Of a DNA stretch of 64,000 bases, positions 48,581 to 57,782 are shown one piece after another. Both the position numbers and the translations under genes were made by a program. Under the pieces are notes generated by a model that saw nothing but the letters and a program-made list of their open reading frames with translations, made no database searches and was not told the DNA's origin. This DNA is from Gelidibacter japonicus. Lineage in GTDB: Bacteria > Bacteroidota > Bacteroidia > Flavobacteriales > Flavobacteriaceae. Location: positions 1 to 64,000 of the forward strand of contig NZ_BJKB01000012.1 in the NCBI RefSeq assembly GCF_010725055.1, in the 5' to 3' direction. Within the stretch, counting starts at the first letter, position 1, and every line of letters begins with the position of its first letter.

Positions 48581-49039
48581 TTAATTGGTGACTTTTTCTG
48601 TAGAAGGCTCGAATGATGCCAACACATAGCCATTTTCGTCCTTAAAGGTCAATTCGCCATCAGTTAAAATATAACTTCTGGTCTTTTGCAAATTGCCCAT
48701 AAAAACGTTTTCGATGCTGCTTCCTTCACAATATCTCATGGTGGCCATCATTTGGGAGAATTCTATTTGTTGATCATCTTTTAAGGTAAATGTGCCCCCA
48801 AAGGTATTACAACCGCCATTGCCCCCAACACCATTATCCTTTGCAGTAAGTCTTATAAACGGTTGTTCCAATTCTGTATTGGAGAGATTCAGGACGTCTC
48901 CATTGAGTTTGGTCAATACCCATTTCGTGCCAATAAAAGAGACTTCATCAGTAGTGGAGGGCTTTTGTGGTGTTACTTGAGATTTACAGTTAAATAGCAG
49001 AATACAGGCCAGGAATGATAAGCTTAAAATATATTTCAT
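48581..49039 (-). CDS. META domain lipoprotein (HslJ-like)
   Basis: A 152-residue lipoprotein (LACILLFNCKSQ lipobox). The META domain is seen in GTKWVLTKLNGD, IRLTAKDNGVGGNGGCNTF with the typical GGCN loop, QIEFSQMMATMRYCEGSS (T-x-M-x-C motif) and LTDGELTFKDENGYVLASF. HslJ/META proteins are linked to heat-shock or envelope stress. The ATG at 49039 is preferred because the alternative start (49069) lies inside a clear -7 element. It is followed by the NlpE-type gene on the same strand. Confidence 0.85.
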   Translation of the reverse strand: MKYILSLSFLACILLFNCKSQVTPQKPSTTDEVSFIGTKWVLTKLNGDVLNLSNTELEQPFIRLTAKDNGVGGNGGCNTFGGTFTLKDDQQIEFSQMMATMRYCEGSSIENVFMGNLQKTRSYILTDGELTFKDENGYVLASFEPSTEKVTN

Positions 49040-49066
49040 GATGAACGTATTTAATTGTTTGATTAT

Positions 49067-49100
49067 CAAAGTTAAGGAACTGTTTTAAGCTATATACAAA
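49067..49100 (-). promoter_or_regulatory. Promoter of the META lipoprotein gene
   Basis: On the minus strand TTTG (49100-49097), a 22-nt spacer and TAACTTTG (49074-49067) match the -33/-7 consensus; the -7 element ends 27 nt before the ATG at 49039. Confidence 0.65.
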
Positions 49101-49132
49101 ATAAAAGAACTGTTTTGCTCAAAACGGTGAAT

Positions 49133-51208
49133 TTAGCTAATCTGCAATCCGTTAGGTACTTTAGCTTCTGTGGATGTATCAGGATTCACAAAAACCAGCT
49201 TTCCGTCTTCAGATTCAGTCATCAATATCATGCCCTGACTTTCAACGCCTCTTAAAGTTCTGGGTGCTAAATTGACCAGCACGGTGACGCGTTTTCCAAT
49301 GATTTCTTCAGGGGTAAAGCTCTCAGCTATTCCAGAAACAATCGTTCGTACATCAATACCAGTATCGATTTTCAAAACCAATAACTTATTGGCTTTTGGC
49401 ATCTTTTCGGCTTCCAAAATGGTCCCTACTCGCATATCCAATTTTGAAAAATCTTCATAACTGATGGTTTCTTTTTGTGGCTCTACTTTTTTATTGGCGG
49501 CTTCATTTGATAACTTGCTAGCAATAAGTTTATCCAATTGAGCTTGAATGGCCTCATCTTCAATTTTTGAAAATAAGAGTTCTGCTTTCCCTATTTTATG
49601 TCCTGAAGGAAGCAATACATTCTTGGAGGAAATATCAGTCCATGAATTTTCGACATCGCCAGAAGTGATGTTTAGAATGGTTTTCAATTTGTTCGCCGTA
49701 AAAGGCAAAAACGGCTCACTCAATGTTGCCAAGGCCGATGCTATTTGAAGCGCCACAAACATGATGGTTTTGGTACGTGCTTCGTCAGTTTTAACCAATT
49801 TCCAAGGCTCTTCATCTGCCAAATATTTATTGCCCAATCTGGCCAAATTGATGAGTTCCTGACTTGCTTCCCTAAATCGGTAACGTTCAATGGAGCTCGC
49901 TATCACATCTGGATAGGCTTTTAACGCTGCCAAGGTTTCTTGATCAACAGCACTGAATTCTGATGGCTCAGGGGTAACGCCATCATAATACTTATCGGTC
50001 AGTACCACGACACGGTTGATGAAATTACCGAAAATGGCCACCAATTCATTATTGTTTCTTGCCTGAAAATCTTTCCATGTAAAATCGTTGTCCTTAGTTT
50101 CTGGTGCATTCGCAGTCAGGGCATAGCGCAAGACATCTTGTTGATTCGGAAAATCTTCCAAATATTCTGGCAGCCAGACCGCCCAATTTTTTGAAGTGGA
50201 TAGTTTATTACCTTCTAAATTCAGAAATTCATTCGCCGGGACGTTGTCCGGTAAAATATAAGAACCTTCTGCTTTCAACATCGCTGGGAAAATGATACAG
50301 TGAAAAACAATATTATCTTTTCCTATAAAATGTACCAATTTGGTGTCTTTATCTTTCCAATAGGGTTCCCAATCCTTTCCAACACGCTCGGCCCATTCTT
50401 TGGTGGAGGAGATGTAACCAATAGGCGCATCAAACCAAACATATAAGACTTTACCATCGGCACCCTCAAGAGGCACGGGAATCCCCCAATCTAAATCTCT
50501 GGTCACCGCTCTTGGACGTAGGCCATCGTCAATCCATGATTTTACTTGTCCGTAAACATTGGGTTTCCAGTCCTTTTTATGGCCTTTTAAAATCCATTCT
50601 CTCAAAAATGCCTCGTGCTTGTCTAAGGGTAAAAACCAATGCTTGGTTTCTTTTAACGTAGGCACGTTACCGCTTATGGCCGATTTTGGATTGATCAAAT
50701 CCGTAGCATTTAAGCTGCTTCCACATTTTTCACATTGGTCGCCGTAGGCTTCCTCATTGCCACATTTTGGACAAGTTCCTGTAACAAAACGGTCGGCTAA
50801 AAATTGGTCAGCTTCTTCATCGTAGAGTTGCTCGGTGATTTCTTCAATAAATTCGCCTTTATCATATAAGGTTTTAAAGAATTCTTGAGCGGTTTCATGA
50901 TGGACTTTAGCCGTGGTACGTGAATAGTTGTCAAAACTGATCCCGAAATCTTCAAAAGAAGTTTTGATAATGGCGTGGTATTTATCAACAATGTCCTGTG
51001 GCGTCACGCCTTCCTTTTTTGCTTTTATGGTAATGGGTACGCCGTGTTCATCACTTCCGCAGATAAAGATGACGTCTTTTCCGATGAGTCTTAAGTATCG
51101 GGCATAAATATCGGCAGGCACATAAACTCCGGCCAAATGACCAATATGGATAGCCCCGTTAGTGTAGGGCAATGCTGCGGTAATGGTATATCTTTTAGGT
51201 TGATTCAT
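49133..51208 (-). CDS. metG: Methionyl-tRNA synthetase with C-terminal tRNA-binding domain
   Basis: A 691-residue class I synthetase. The HIGH box is in [16 protein letters not shown], the zinc site in [18 protein letters not shown] (two CxxC pairs), the anticodon-binding helices after residue 390 and the KMSKS loop as [11 protein letters not shown] Trbp111-like OB domain follows at about 585-691 ([20 protein letters not shown]), typical of dimeric enzymes. It charges tRNA-Met. The leader is about 110 nt long and contains a dispersed repeat (51255-51309), but no T-box or other riboswitch pattern. Confidence 0.95.
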   Translation of the reverse strand: MNQPKRYTITAALPYTNGAIHIGHLAGVYVPADIYARYLRLIGKDVIFICGSDEHGVPITIKAKKEGVTPQDIVDKYHAIIKTSFEDFGISFDNYSRTTAKVHHETAQEFFKTLYDKGEFIEEITEQLYDEEADQFLADRFVTGTCPKCGNEEAYGDQCEKCGSSLNATDLINPKSAISGNVPTLKETKHWFLPLDKHEAFLREWILKGHKKDWKPNVYGQVKSWIDDGLRPRAVTRDLDWGIPVPLEGADGKVLYVWFDAPIGYISSTKEWAERVGKDWEPYWKDKDTKLVHFIGKDNIVFHCIIFPAMLKAEGSYILPDNVPANEFLNLEGNKLSTSKNWAVWLPEYLEDFPNQQDVLRYALTANAPETKDNDFTWKDFQARNNNELVAIFGNFINRVVVLTDKYYDGVTPEPSEFSAVDQETLAALKAYPDVIASSIERYRFREASQELINLARLGNKYLADEEPWKLVKTDEARTKTIMFVALQIASALATLSEPFLPFTANKLKTILNITSGDVENSWTDISSKNVLLPSGHKIGKAELLFSKIEDEAIQAQLDKLIASKLSNEAANKKVEPQKETISYEDFSKLDMRVGTILEAEKMPKANKLLVLKIDTGIDVRTIVSGIAESFTPEEIIGKRVTVLVNLAPRTLRGVESQGMILMTESEDGKLVFVNPDTSTEAKVPNGLQIS

Positions 51209-51254
51209 CAACTAGTAATTTAATTTTGTTTTAATGCAAGAAAAAAGGCGAAAC

Positions 51255-51309
51255 AGCAACCTTCTGTTTTTGAACAGACAGATGGCTTCAATTCACTCGC
51301 AATGACGCC
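51255..51309. repeat. Dispersed intergenic repeat in the metG leader
   Basis: Read on the minus strand it contains GCGTCATTGCGAGTGAAT, GAAGCCATCTGTCTGTTC and, after a loop, AACAGAAGG. The order and wording resemble the common CGTCATTGCGAGGAACGAAG-type intergenic repeat that I recall from many Bacteroidota genomes; only one copy lies in this window, so the match is from memory. Confidence 0.5.
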
Positions 51310-51325
51310 TTGTTTTTAGAAGCCA

Positions 51326-51333
51326 CAAAAGTA
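51326..51333 (-). promoter_or_regulatory. -7 element of metG
   Basis: TACTTTTG on the minus strand fits TAnnTTTG, 117 nt before the metG ATG. No nearer element is visible, so a leader of roughly 110 nt is expected. Confidence 0.5.
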
Positions 51334-51376
51334 CACATTTTGACCTCGATTTGGAAAAAAAATGTATTTTTACATT

Positions 51377-52396
51377 ATGTCGAAAATATCATTTACCCTC
51401 GTATTAAGTTGCCTTGTTTTGATTTTAGGAATTCAAGACTTCTCGGCACAAGAAAAATCAACACCCATGAAAGAGCAAACGCTTGTGCGTCCTCCATATT
51501 TAAAAGCGGGAGACACGGTTGCTATTGTGGCACCCTCTGGTGTTCTTAAAAACAGAAACGCAGAGATCCAAAATGCACAGGATTTGTTGGCGAGCTGGGG
51601 CTTGCATACCGTTTTGGGAACGCACTTGTATTCTGATAGCAATCATTTTGCTGGGACCGATGCCGAGCGTTGTGCCGATTTTCAACAGGCAATGGACGAT
51701 CCTACCATTAGTGCTATTTGGGCGGCGCGTGGCGGTTACGGAACGGTAAGGATCTTGGATAAACTAGATTATACCAAATATAAAAAGAAACCAAAATGGG
51801 TGATAGGCTACTCTGATATCACAGCATTACATAGCCAATTGCACAATGAAGGGTTTGAATCCGTACATGCCATCATGGCCGCAGGTATCACCAAGGACCT
51901 CAAAAATATGGAAGAAACAGTGGCTACCTTTAAAGATGCTATTTTTGGAAAGCCTTTAACTTATACTTTGGATGGATCAGAATATAACAAGGTAGGAACG
52001 GCCTCTGGTCAATTGGTTGGTGGTAATTTGACCTTATTGCATACCATGTTGGGTTCTAAAACCAGTATTGACGTCTCAGGAAAGATCCTATTTATTGAAG
52101 AAATTGGAGAGTATGCTTACCATATCGATAGAATGTTGCAAAGTTTGAAGCGTGCAGGCTATTTTGACAATTGCAAAGGTGTGATTGTAGGCGATTTTTC
52201 GAAAATGAGAGAAAACACCACCCCTTGGGGAAGCTCTGTTGAACAATTGATTTTAGATGCATTATCTGAATATGATTTTCCAATTGCGTTTAAAATGCCA
52301 GCAGGACATGAAGATGATAACAGGGCAATGATCTTTGGTCGAAATATTGAGCTGAAGGTGACTAAAAATGAATCGGTAATTGTTTTTGACAACTAA
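51377..52396 (+). CDS. LD-carboxypeptidase (peptidase family S66)
   Basis: A 339-residue exported enzyme with a signal peptide (ISFTLVLSCLVLILGIQDFSA). The S66 core starts at PPYLKAGDTVAIVAPSG; the nucleophile Ser is in IGYSDITALHSQ, and Glu and His of the triad are in LFIEEIGEYAYHIDRML and MPAGHEDDNRAM. In cell-wall recycling such enzymes remove the terminal D-Ala from tetrapeptides; a signal peptide suggests periplasmic action on intact or released muropeptides. It converges with the ClC gene with 6 bp between stops. Confidence 0.88.
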   Translation: MSKISFTLVLSCLVLILGIQDFSAQEKSTPMKEQTLVRPPYLKAGDTVAIVAPSGVLKNRNAEIQNAQDLLASWGLHTVLGTHLYSDSNHFAGTDAERCADFQQAMDDPTISAIWAARGGYGTVRILDKLDYTKYKKKPKWVIGYSDITALHSQLHNEGFESVHAIMAAGITKDLKNMEETVATFKDAIFGKPLTYTLDGSEYNKVGTASGQLVGGNLTLLHTMLGSKTSIDVSGKILFIEEIGEYAYHIDRMLQSLKRAGYFDNCKGVIVGDFSKMRENTTPWGSSVEQLILDALSEYDFPIAFKMPAGHEDDNRAMIFGRNIELKVTKNESVIVFDN

Positions 52397-52402
52397 CAAA
52401 AA

Positions 52403-54247
52403 TCACTCCGAATAATCTCGTAACAGAGCGCGGTAATTGGTTAAGATTTTTGAGCGACTTATAAAACCTAAAAACTGCTTGTTTTCGTCCAATAATGGAA
52501 GTTGCCAAACGTCGGCCTCATCAAACATTTTAGTGACTTTCATGACGGAATCCGATGGATTGATGATAAATGAAGGTTTTATGGCGAGCTTGCCTACACT
52601 TGTTTCGGAAGTGGACTTTTTTCCTAAAAGATAAGGGCGCAAATGCTCTCGATTTAAAATTCCCAAAAACTGATTGTTGCTATCAATAACAGCCATACTG
52701 TTCTGGTCGCTATTTCTAAATTTTTGCATGACTTCATCCATGCTTTCTTTTGTGCTGAGTACCAACGAAGCCGGATTGATGCAATCTTTTAATGGAATTT
52801 GGGAAAGGATATTTTGATCTTGACGTGTTGTGAAAATTTTCCCTTCCTCTGCTAGTTTATTGAACACCGGATTGATGGGTGAAAAAAACCGATTGATCAC
52901 ATACGCAATTACGGAAACGGTCATTAGTGGAATAAATAAATCGTAACCTCCGCTAGTTTCTGCAATCAGAAAAATTGCGGTTAAAGGGGCGTATAAAGCT
53001 CCAGACAACACCCCCGCCATTCCAACCAACATCAAATTTGTGGTTGGAACGTCTTGAACCCCTAACATTTCCAACGAAAGGCCAAACACGTATCCTAAAA
53101 GGCCTCCTGCTACCAATGAGGGTGCAAAATTACCGCCATTTCCACCCGAGCTTAATGTAATACTCGTTGCAAAAGCTTTTAAAAGAGTGGCCAATGCAAG
53201 AAAAATGAGGATGATGAGTTGTGAGTTTCCCAAATAGCGAAATAAGCTTTCATGAATTAATTGTTCGACATTGCCTTGATGCAATATTTTGATATTGAGG
53301 TAGCCCTCACCAAAAAGTGGTGGGAATGCAACACATAAGAGCGATAATAGTCCACCTCCAACAAGGGCTTTTAGTAGGATACGTTTTTTAAATCGTTCAA
53401 AAAAATGATGTACTTTTTGTCCGACCATTAAAAAATAGCGTGCGTAAAAACCGGTCAATACACCTAAGACGATATAATAAAAAATGTTGAGATAATTGAA
53501 GGCCTCACGAGCGCGAAGATTGAACAACACATCTTCATTTAAAATGATGGTAGAAAGTAAGCTCCCACAAATGGCGGCAATGACTAGCGGAATAAAATCA
53601 GTAAATACCAATCCGGTAAGAAGAATTTCAAAAGCAAACATGATACCTGCAATTGGTGCGTTAAATGCCGCAGCAATTCCGGCAGCAGCTCCTGATGCGA
53701 GCAGTAGAGTACGCTCTTTAAAATCAAGTCTGTAACGTTGTGCATAGTTGGATCCAATTGCAGAACCTGTTACGGCAATAGGTGTTTCCAGTCCTACTGA
53801 ACCTCCAAAACCAACTGTAATCCCACTTTGTACAATTTGTGAATACATTTTGTTGGATTTGATTTTACTCTGGTTTTGCGATATATCTTTTAAAACAAAG
53901 GAAAGCTCCTTGTCTTCATCTCCTTTAAAAAAGTACTTGACCACCAAAGCTGTTAAAGTGATACCAACCAGTGGAAAGATGGCATAAATAAAGAGTCGCT
54001 CTTCAAATGGTATTTCATTATTAATGAAAAGCTGAATGTGGTGCACAATGATCTTGAGAAGAACACCGGCCAAACCAGCGGTTAGCCCAACTAAAATTCC
54101 GGATAGAATCAGAAATTGTGAGCGGGTCAGACGCTCGTTGATCCAAAATAAAAGGATTTCCACAAAATTGAATTTTCTATATGGATAATTTATAAATGCT
54201 CTTTTGAATTGTAAAAAAGCTACATATAGTCTCTTTATCTTGTACAT
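52403..54247 (-). CDS. ClC family chloride channel/antiporter with CBS domain pair
   Basis: A 614-residue protein: about ten to twelve membrane helices in residues 40-440 with ClC signature loops FGGSVGLETPIAVTGSAIGS (position of the gating Glu conserved in GLETP) and GGNGGNFAPSLVAGGLLGYV (GxFAP motif), then TAIFLIAETSGG. A cytosolic CBS pair follows at about 485-605 (DCINPASLVLSTKESMDEVM; SDSVMKVTKMFDEADVWQLP). The gating Glu hints at an H+/Cl- exchanger rather than a passive channel, but the usual second proton Glu was not located with certainty. Confidence 0.92.
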   Translation of the reverse strand: MYKIKRLYVAFLQFKRAFINYPYRKFNFVEILLFWINERLTRSQFLILSGILVGLTAGLAGVLLKIIVHHIQLFINNEIPFEERLFIYAIFPLVGITLTALVVKYFFKGDEDKELSFVLKDISQNQSKIKSNKMYSQIVQSGITVGFGGSVGLETPIAVTGSAIGSNYAQRYRLDFKERTLLLASGAAAGIAAAFNAPIAGIMFAFEILLTGLVFTDFIPLVIAAICGSLLSTIILNEDVLFNLRAREAFNYLNIFYYIVLGVLTGFYARYFLMVGQKVHHFFERFKKRILLKALVGGGLLSLLCVAFPPLFGEGYLNIKILHQGNVEQLIHESLFRYLGNSQLIILIFLALATLLKAFATSITLSSGGNGGNFAPSLVAGGLLGYVFGLSLEMLGVQDVPTTNLMLVGMAGVLSGALYAPLTAIFLIAETSGGYDLFIPLMTVSVIAYVINRFFSPINPVFNKLAEEGKIFTTRQDQNILSQIPLKDCINPASLVLSTKESMDEVMQKFRNSDQNSMAVIDSNNQFLGILNREHLRPYLLGKKSTSETSVGKLAIKPSFIINPSDSVMKVTKMFDEADVWQLPLLDENKQFLGFISRSKILTNYRALLRDYSE

Positions 54248-54621
54248 TGGAAGTGGTGAATCTATTTAAAGATTTTGAAAATTAAAATAGCCTGTCCAAT
54301 CAATAATATGATGAAACCAAGCTTATTCCGACTTTAAACTATCTTGCAAATTTCGCTAAAAAAATAAAATGAGAAGGCCAAATGTCCTATTTTTTAATTC
54401 AGTGTATTTTCTTTTGTGACATGAGGAGTGTGCCATTCTATATTAAAAGTTCAGAGTTGCCTACAGAAAGTGAAAAATGATATTAAAGCGATGATGCGTT
54501 GTGGTTCTATTGGACTTTTGGTAAAGAAGTATTAAATTGATAATTTTTAATGAGTGGTTTTACTTTAGTGATGGTCAGAGGAATCAACTGAAGACTGAAA
54601 ACTGCGACTGAAATCTGCGTC
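54248..54621. other. Intergenic region before yraN with a simple-sequence end
   Basis: 374 bp without a gene. The last 35 bp before the yraN start (54587-54621) read GAAGACTGAAAACTGCGACT followed by GAAATCTGCG, a degenerate tandem of a (G)ACTGAAA-like word. Similar simple tracts lie at 18540-18800. No promoter consensus is obvious close to the start. Confidence 0.45.
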
Positions 54622-54981
54622 ATGGCATACCACAACGAACTTGGAAAAATAGGCGAGAAAATTGCCGAGGATTACCTTTTGTCGAAGGGTTACGAGATTG
54701 TGCGCAAAAACTATTTTTATCAAAAAGCTGAAATTGATATTATAGCGAAGCATAATAATATGATGATTTGTGTGGAGGTCAAAACCCGGAATTCCGATTT
54801 TTTTGGTGATCCCCAGGATTTTGTGACGCCAAGTAAAATCAAATTATTGGTCAAAGCGATGGATGCTTTTATCATTGAAAATAATATTGATTTAGAGTCT
54901 AGGTTTGATATTATTGCTGTTTTAAAAAATAAAACAAAAGAGGAACTGACGCATTATGAAAATGCGTTTTATCACTTTTAA
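54622..54981 (+). CDS. yraN: YraN family protein (putative endonuclease fold)
   Basis: A 119-residue protein with the UPF0102/YraN pattern: NELGKIGEKIAEDYLLSKGY, EIVRKNYFYQKAEIDIIAK and MMICVEVKTRNS. The Glu, Asp and E-V-K residues match the catalytic set of restriction-endonuclease-like folds (ExxxD...EVK), so a nuclease role in DNA processing is likely; some relatives are involved in recombination. The length is typical. It is followed by a spacer of 210 bp with two regulatory signals for the next gene. Confidence 0.88.
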   Translation: MAYHNELGKIGEKIAEDYLLSKGYEIVRKNYFYQKAEIDIIAKHNNMMICVEVKTRNSDFFGDPQDFVTPSKIKLLVKAMDAFIIENNIDLESRFDIIAVLKNKTKEELTHYENAFYHF

Positions 54982-55122
54982 TGTCTGTTTGGCGCCCAAT
55001 TGGCAGAAATAAAAGTGGACTTCAGGTGAAAACTTCTATACCAACAGCGTGCTAAATCCTTTATTCCCAATGGGTGGCAATAGCAAAACCTCTAATATAA
55101 TCCATTAAAATTTAATAAACGG

Positions 55123-55134
55123 TGACAATTGTCA
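55123..55134. promoter_or_regulatory. Perfect 12-bp palindrome upstream of the 55192 promoter
   Basis: TGACAATTGTCA is a perfect palindrome. It ends 3 nt before a TTTG (55138-55141) and 23 nt before the -7 element (55158-55165), a position suited to an activator or repressor. Confidence 0.6.
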
Positions 55135-55137
55135 TGT

Positions 55138-55165
55138 TTTGAGCGGCTCAATAATTTTACATTTG
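55138..55165 (+). promoter_or_regulatory. Promoter of the nitronate-monooxygenase-like gene
   Basis: TTTG (55138-55141), 16-nt spacer, TACATTTG (55158-55165). The spacer is short for this lineage. The -7 element ends 26 nt before the ATG at 55192. Confidence 0.55.
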
Positions 55166-55191
55166 CGGCTTAATTTTTTAAGAAAATCGCA

Positions 55192-56991
55192 ATGTTACCC
55201 ATCAAACAAGTCCATAGTTTTCACATTCCTGTCATGGGTTTAGCCTACACCATAGATAGTCCAATACGTGTCGCACAATTTGGAGTTTCCTCGGTTATTT
55301 CAATTATCGATGATGACCTCATAGAAAAAATGAATGCTTTTTATAGTCAGAAATTCAGTTTGCCATATCAGGAAATATCGAAAAAAGTAGAAGATTATCG
55401 CGCTAAGCGCATTACTGCCTATCTGAATTTAGTAGATTCTATTGTTAAGGATAAGTTTGTGAAATTCAAGGAGGAATTATCAGAAAGTAAATCTGCCCTG
55501 GAGAATTTTGTCGGGATGCTTCCTAATAAATCGAGCATAAAAGAGGGGCTTTCAAAGATGTTGGAAGAAGGGATGCTCATTAAAGAGACGATTAAAACCT
55601 ATATTGATACGCATTTGTCCGCTGGACAGATTGATGTGAACATCATGACCAAGATTGACAAAGATAACTTTAAGGGATCTGAACAGTTACCGGTTGAATT
55701 CAATGATGCCCATGCGTCACTTCGCGGTTTTGCAAATAGTAATTTGTCGTCGTCAGTAGTGCTTTCCGCAGGAATGAATCCAAGATTATACAGTTACTTT
55801 GAGAATTTCAAGGATTTTTATCCCGATGCCGAAGGACAACTAAAAAAGAAAATTATATTAAAGGTGAGCGATTTTCGTTCCGCGATTATCCAAGGCAAAT
55901 ATTTGGCCAAAAAAGGGTTGTGGGTTTCAGAATACCGAGTGGAATCTGGTCTGAATTGTGGAGGTCATGCATTTGCAACTGAAGGGTTTTTGTTGGGCCC
56001 AATCTTGGAGGAGTTTAAAACCAAAAGAACCGAATTGCTACAAGATACACACGATGTTTTTGTGAAGGCTTTAATTGATAAACAGTTTTCTGTTCCTGAG
56101 CATCCCTTGGACATAAAGATCACGGTTCAGGGAGGTGTTGGCACCGCGGCTGAACATGACTTTTTGATAGATAATTATCAGGTCGATTCTGTGGGTTGGG
56201 GAACTCCTTTCTTATTGGTTCCTGAAGCGACATCTGTTGATAATGAAACACGTCAACTCATGGCAGAGGCCAAAGAGGACGATTTATATTTAAGTAATAT
56301 TTCGCCATTAGGTGTGCCTTTCAATACGCTTAAAGGCACCTCCAATGAGTTTTATAAGCAAGCTCGTATTGATAATAATAAAGCGGGGAGTTCTTGTCCT
56401 AAAAAGTTTTTGGCCTTAAGTAAGGAGTTTGGACCAGAAGGTATTTGTACTGCATCAAAAAAATATCAAGATGTGAAACTGTCAGAACTAGATTCAAAAA
56501 AGGAAACAATGACCGCTTCACATTATGACATCGCTAAAAATAAAATTACAGAAAAGGCTTGTCTTTGTGTTGGTTTGGCGAATGCATCCTATCTTGAAAA
56601 CGAGATTCCAATAAAAGGACAGCAACAAGGTGTGGTAATTTGTCCAGGACCCAATTTGGCGTATTTTGATAAGGAAGTCTCGCTATCGCAAATGATACAG
56701 CATATTTATGGAGGAGCTTCTGTGCTTTCGGAAACGTACAGACCTAACATGTTTGTAAAAGAATTGAAAATGTATGTGGAGTATTTAAAAAATGATATTG
56801 CAACGTTTACGGATGAACTATCAGCCAAAAACATAAAGAAATGGTCGGCGTTTAAAAGTAATTTATTGGATGGAATTGCCTACTATCAAAATTTATTTAA
56901 TGAAACGTTTCATTCAAATAAAAATGAGATTCAATCTGATATTATAATCTATAAGAATGAAATAGATACGATTGAAATTCCTGTTTTGTAA
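55192..56991 (+). CDS. Nitronate-monooxygenase-like TIM-barrel flavoprotein with a Cys cluster
   Basis: A 599-residue cytosolic protein. Several parts recall the FMN-binding TIM barrel of nitronate monooxygenase/2-nitropropane dioxygenase: the N-terminal IPVMGLAYTIDSPIRVAQFG, ESGLNCGGHAFATEG (equivalent to the EAGGH motif, with Cys256 and His259), TVQGGVGTAAEHDFLIDNY and DSVGWGTPFLLVPEAT (equivalent to the phosphate-binding GG and G-T-x-F-x3-E-A motifs). It is about 250 residues longer than usual NMO enzymes: a helical insert (about 55-215) and a C-terminal extension. Cys402, Cys419, Cys457 and Cys459 form a cluster (SSCPKK, EGICTAS, KACLCVG) that could bind metal or Fe-S. Substrate unknown. 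Confidence 0.6.
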   Translation: MLPIKQVHSFHIPVMGLAYTIDSPIRVAQFGVSSVISIIDDDLIEKMNAFYSQKFSLPYQEISKKVEDYRAKRITAYLNLVDSIVKDKFVKFKEELSESKSALENFVGMLPNKSSIKEGLSKMLEEGMLIKETIKTYIDTHLSAGQIDVNIMTKIDKDNFKGSEQLPVEFNDAHASLRGFANSNLSSSVVLSAGMNPRLYSYFENFKDFYPDAEGQLKKKIILKVSDFRSAIIQGKYLAKKGLWVSEYRVESGLNCGGHAFATEGFLLGPILEEFKTKRTELLQDTHDVFVKALIDKQFSVPEHPLDIKITVQGGVGTAAEHDFLIDNYQVDSVGWGTPFLLVPEATSVDNETRQLMAEAKEDDLYLSNISPLGVPFNTLKGTSNEFYKQARIDNNKAGSSCPKKFLALSKEFGPEGICTASKKYQDVKLSELDSKKETMTASHYDIAKNKITEKACLCVGLANASYLENEIPIKGQQQGVVICPGPNLAYFDKEVSLSQMIQHIYGGASVLSETYRPNMFVKELKMYVEYLKNDIATFTDELSAKNIKKWSAFKSNLLDGIAYYQNLFNETFHSNKNEIQSDIIIYKNEIDTIEIPVL

Positions 56992-57050
56992 TCGAGATGA
57001 AATAATTTTTTTTATTTGGATGAATTGGAGAAATAGGCAAAAACTAAATT

Positions 57051-57157
57051 CTCCTCCTTTTGAAGGAGGAGTGGCTTCTGCTTTCGGAGAAAAGCAGAAG
57101 ACGAGGTGGTAATTGAGATTGAAAACCTCTCAGGTTTTTAAAACCTGAGAGGTTTTT
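57051..57157. repeat. Three consecutive hairpins downstream of the 55192 gene
   Basis: CTCCTCCTT/AAGGAGGAG (57052-57060 and 57064-57072), CTTCTGCTTT/AAAGCAGAAG (57076-57085 and 57092-57101) and AAAACCTCTCAGGTTTT/AAAACCTGAGAGGTTTT (57122-57157), with spacers of only a few to 20 nt. The last hairpin has T runs on both strands and probably ends transcripts from both sides, since nadD converges here. The first two are of the kind of palindromic units that are scattered in genomes of this group. Confidence 0.7.
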
Positions 57158-57203
57158 GCTTATTTCGAATTTATTTGGGATCCCTGCCTTAGCAGCGATT
57201 TGT

Positions 57204-57782
57204 TTACCTATAAAAATTCATTTCGTCCACATATTCCCAGACATGTTCTGGTAACATCGGCTTGACGTTTTTTCCTTCTTTAATGGATTTTCTTATGAAT
57301 GTAGAGGATAATTCCATAATAGGAGCGGAGACCTTATGGATTTTTGGATGTTGGTCAAATTGGGATTCGACCTTGCCTTCCGATAATCTTGGATACACAT
57401 AAACATGATGGTTGGCCAAGATCAATTCGTAATTCTTCCATTTGTGGAGGCTTTTGAGGTTGTCTTCACCCATAATCAATGCAAACTCGTGCATTGGGAA
57501 TTTTTCTTGTAAATAGGCAAGCGTATTGATGGTATAGTTAGGTTGCGGCATCCCAAATTCAATATCGTTCGCCCGCAATTTAGGATAGTCGGCTGTGGCC
57601 CGGTACACCATCTCGAAACGATCGTGGTTGTCAAGCATGGATGCTTTTACTTTAAACGGACTTTGGGGCGTCACCACGAACCAAACTTGGTCAAGATCAC
57701 TATATTCTGCCATATGGTTGGCAATGATAAGATGGCCAATATGAATGGGATTAAACGTGCCAAAGTAAAGTCCGATTTTCAT
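57204..57782 (-). CDS. nadD: Nicotinate-nucleotide adenylyltransferase
   Basis: A 192-residue nucleotidyltransferase. The GLYFGTFNPIHIGHLIIANH motif carries the H-x-G-H signature, LIMGEDNLKSLHKWKNYE the substrate loop and ELSSTFIRKSIKEG the C-terminal ISSTxIR motif. It makes deamido-NAD from nicotinate mononucleotide and ATP in NAD synthesis. Its start overlaps the end of gmk by 4 nt, so it is translated together with gmk as the last gene of a yicC-gmk-nadD operon. Confidence 0.95.
   Translation of the reverse strand: MKIGLYFGTFNPIHIGHLIIANHMAEYSDLDQVWFVVTPQSPFKVKASMLDNHDRFEMVYRATADYPKLRANDIEFGMPQPNYTINTLAYLQEKFPMHEFALIMGEDNLKSLHKWKNYELILANHHVYVYPRLSEGKVESQFDQHPKIHKVSAPIMELSSTFIRKSIKEGKNVKPMLPEHVWEYVDEMNFYR

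Noticed and set aside
51209-51325. T-box or SAM-type riboswitch in the metG leader, or before the metB-like gene
   Set aside because: The metG leader consists mainly of a dispersed repeat, and the metB promoter leaves a leader of about 15 nt, too short for a riboswitch.
57051-57157. CRISPR-like array from successive palindromes
   Set aside because: The three hairpins differ in sequence, with no constant repeat, no regular spacers and no cas genes.
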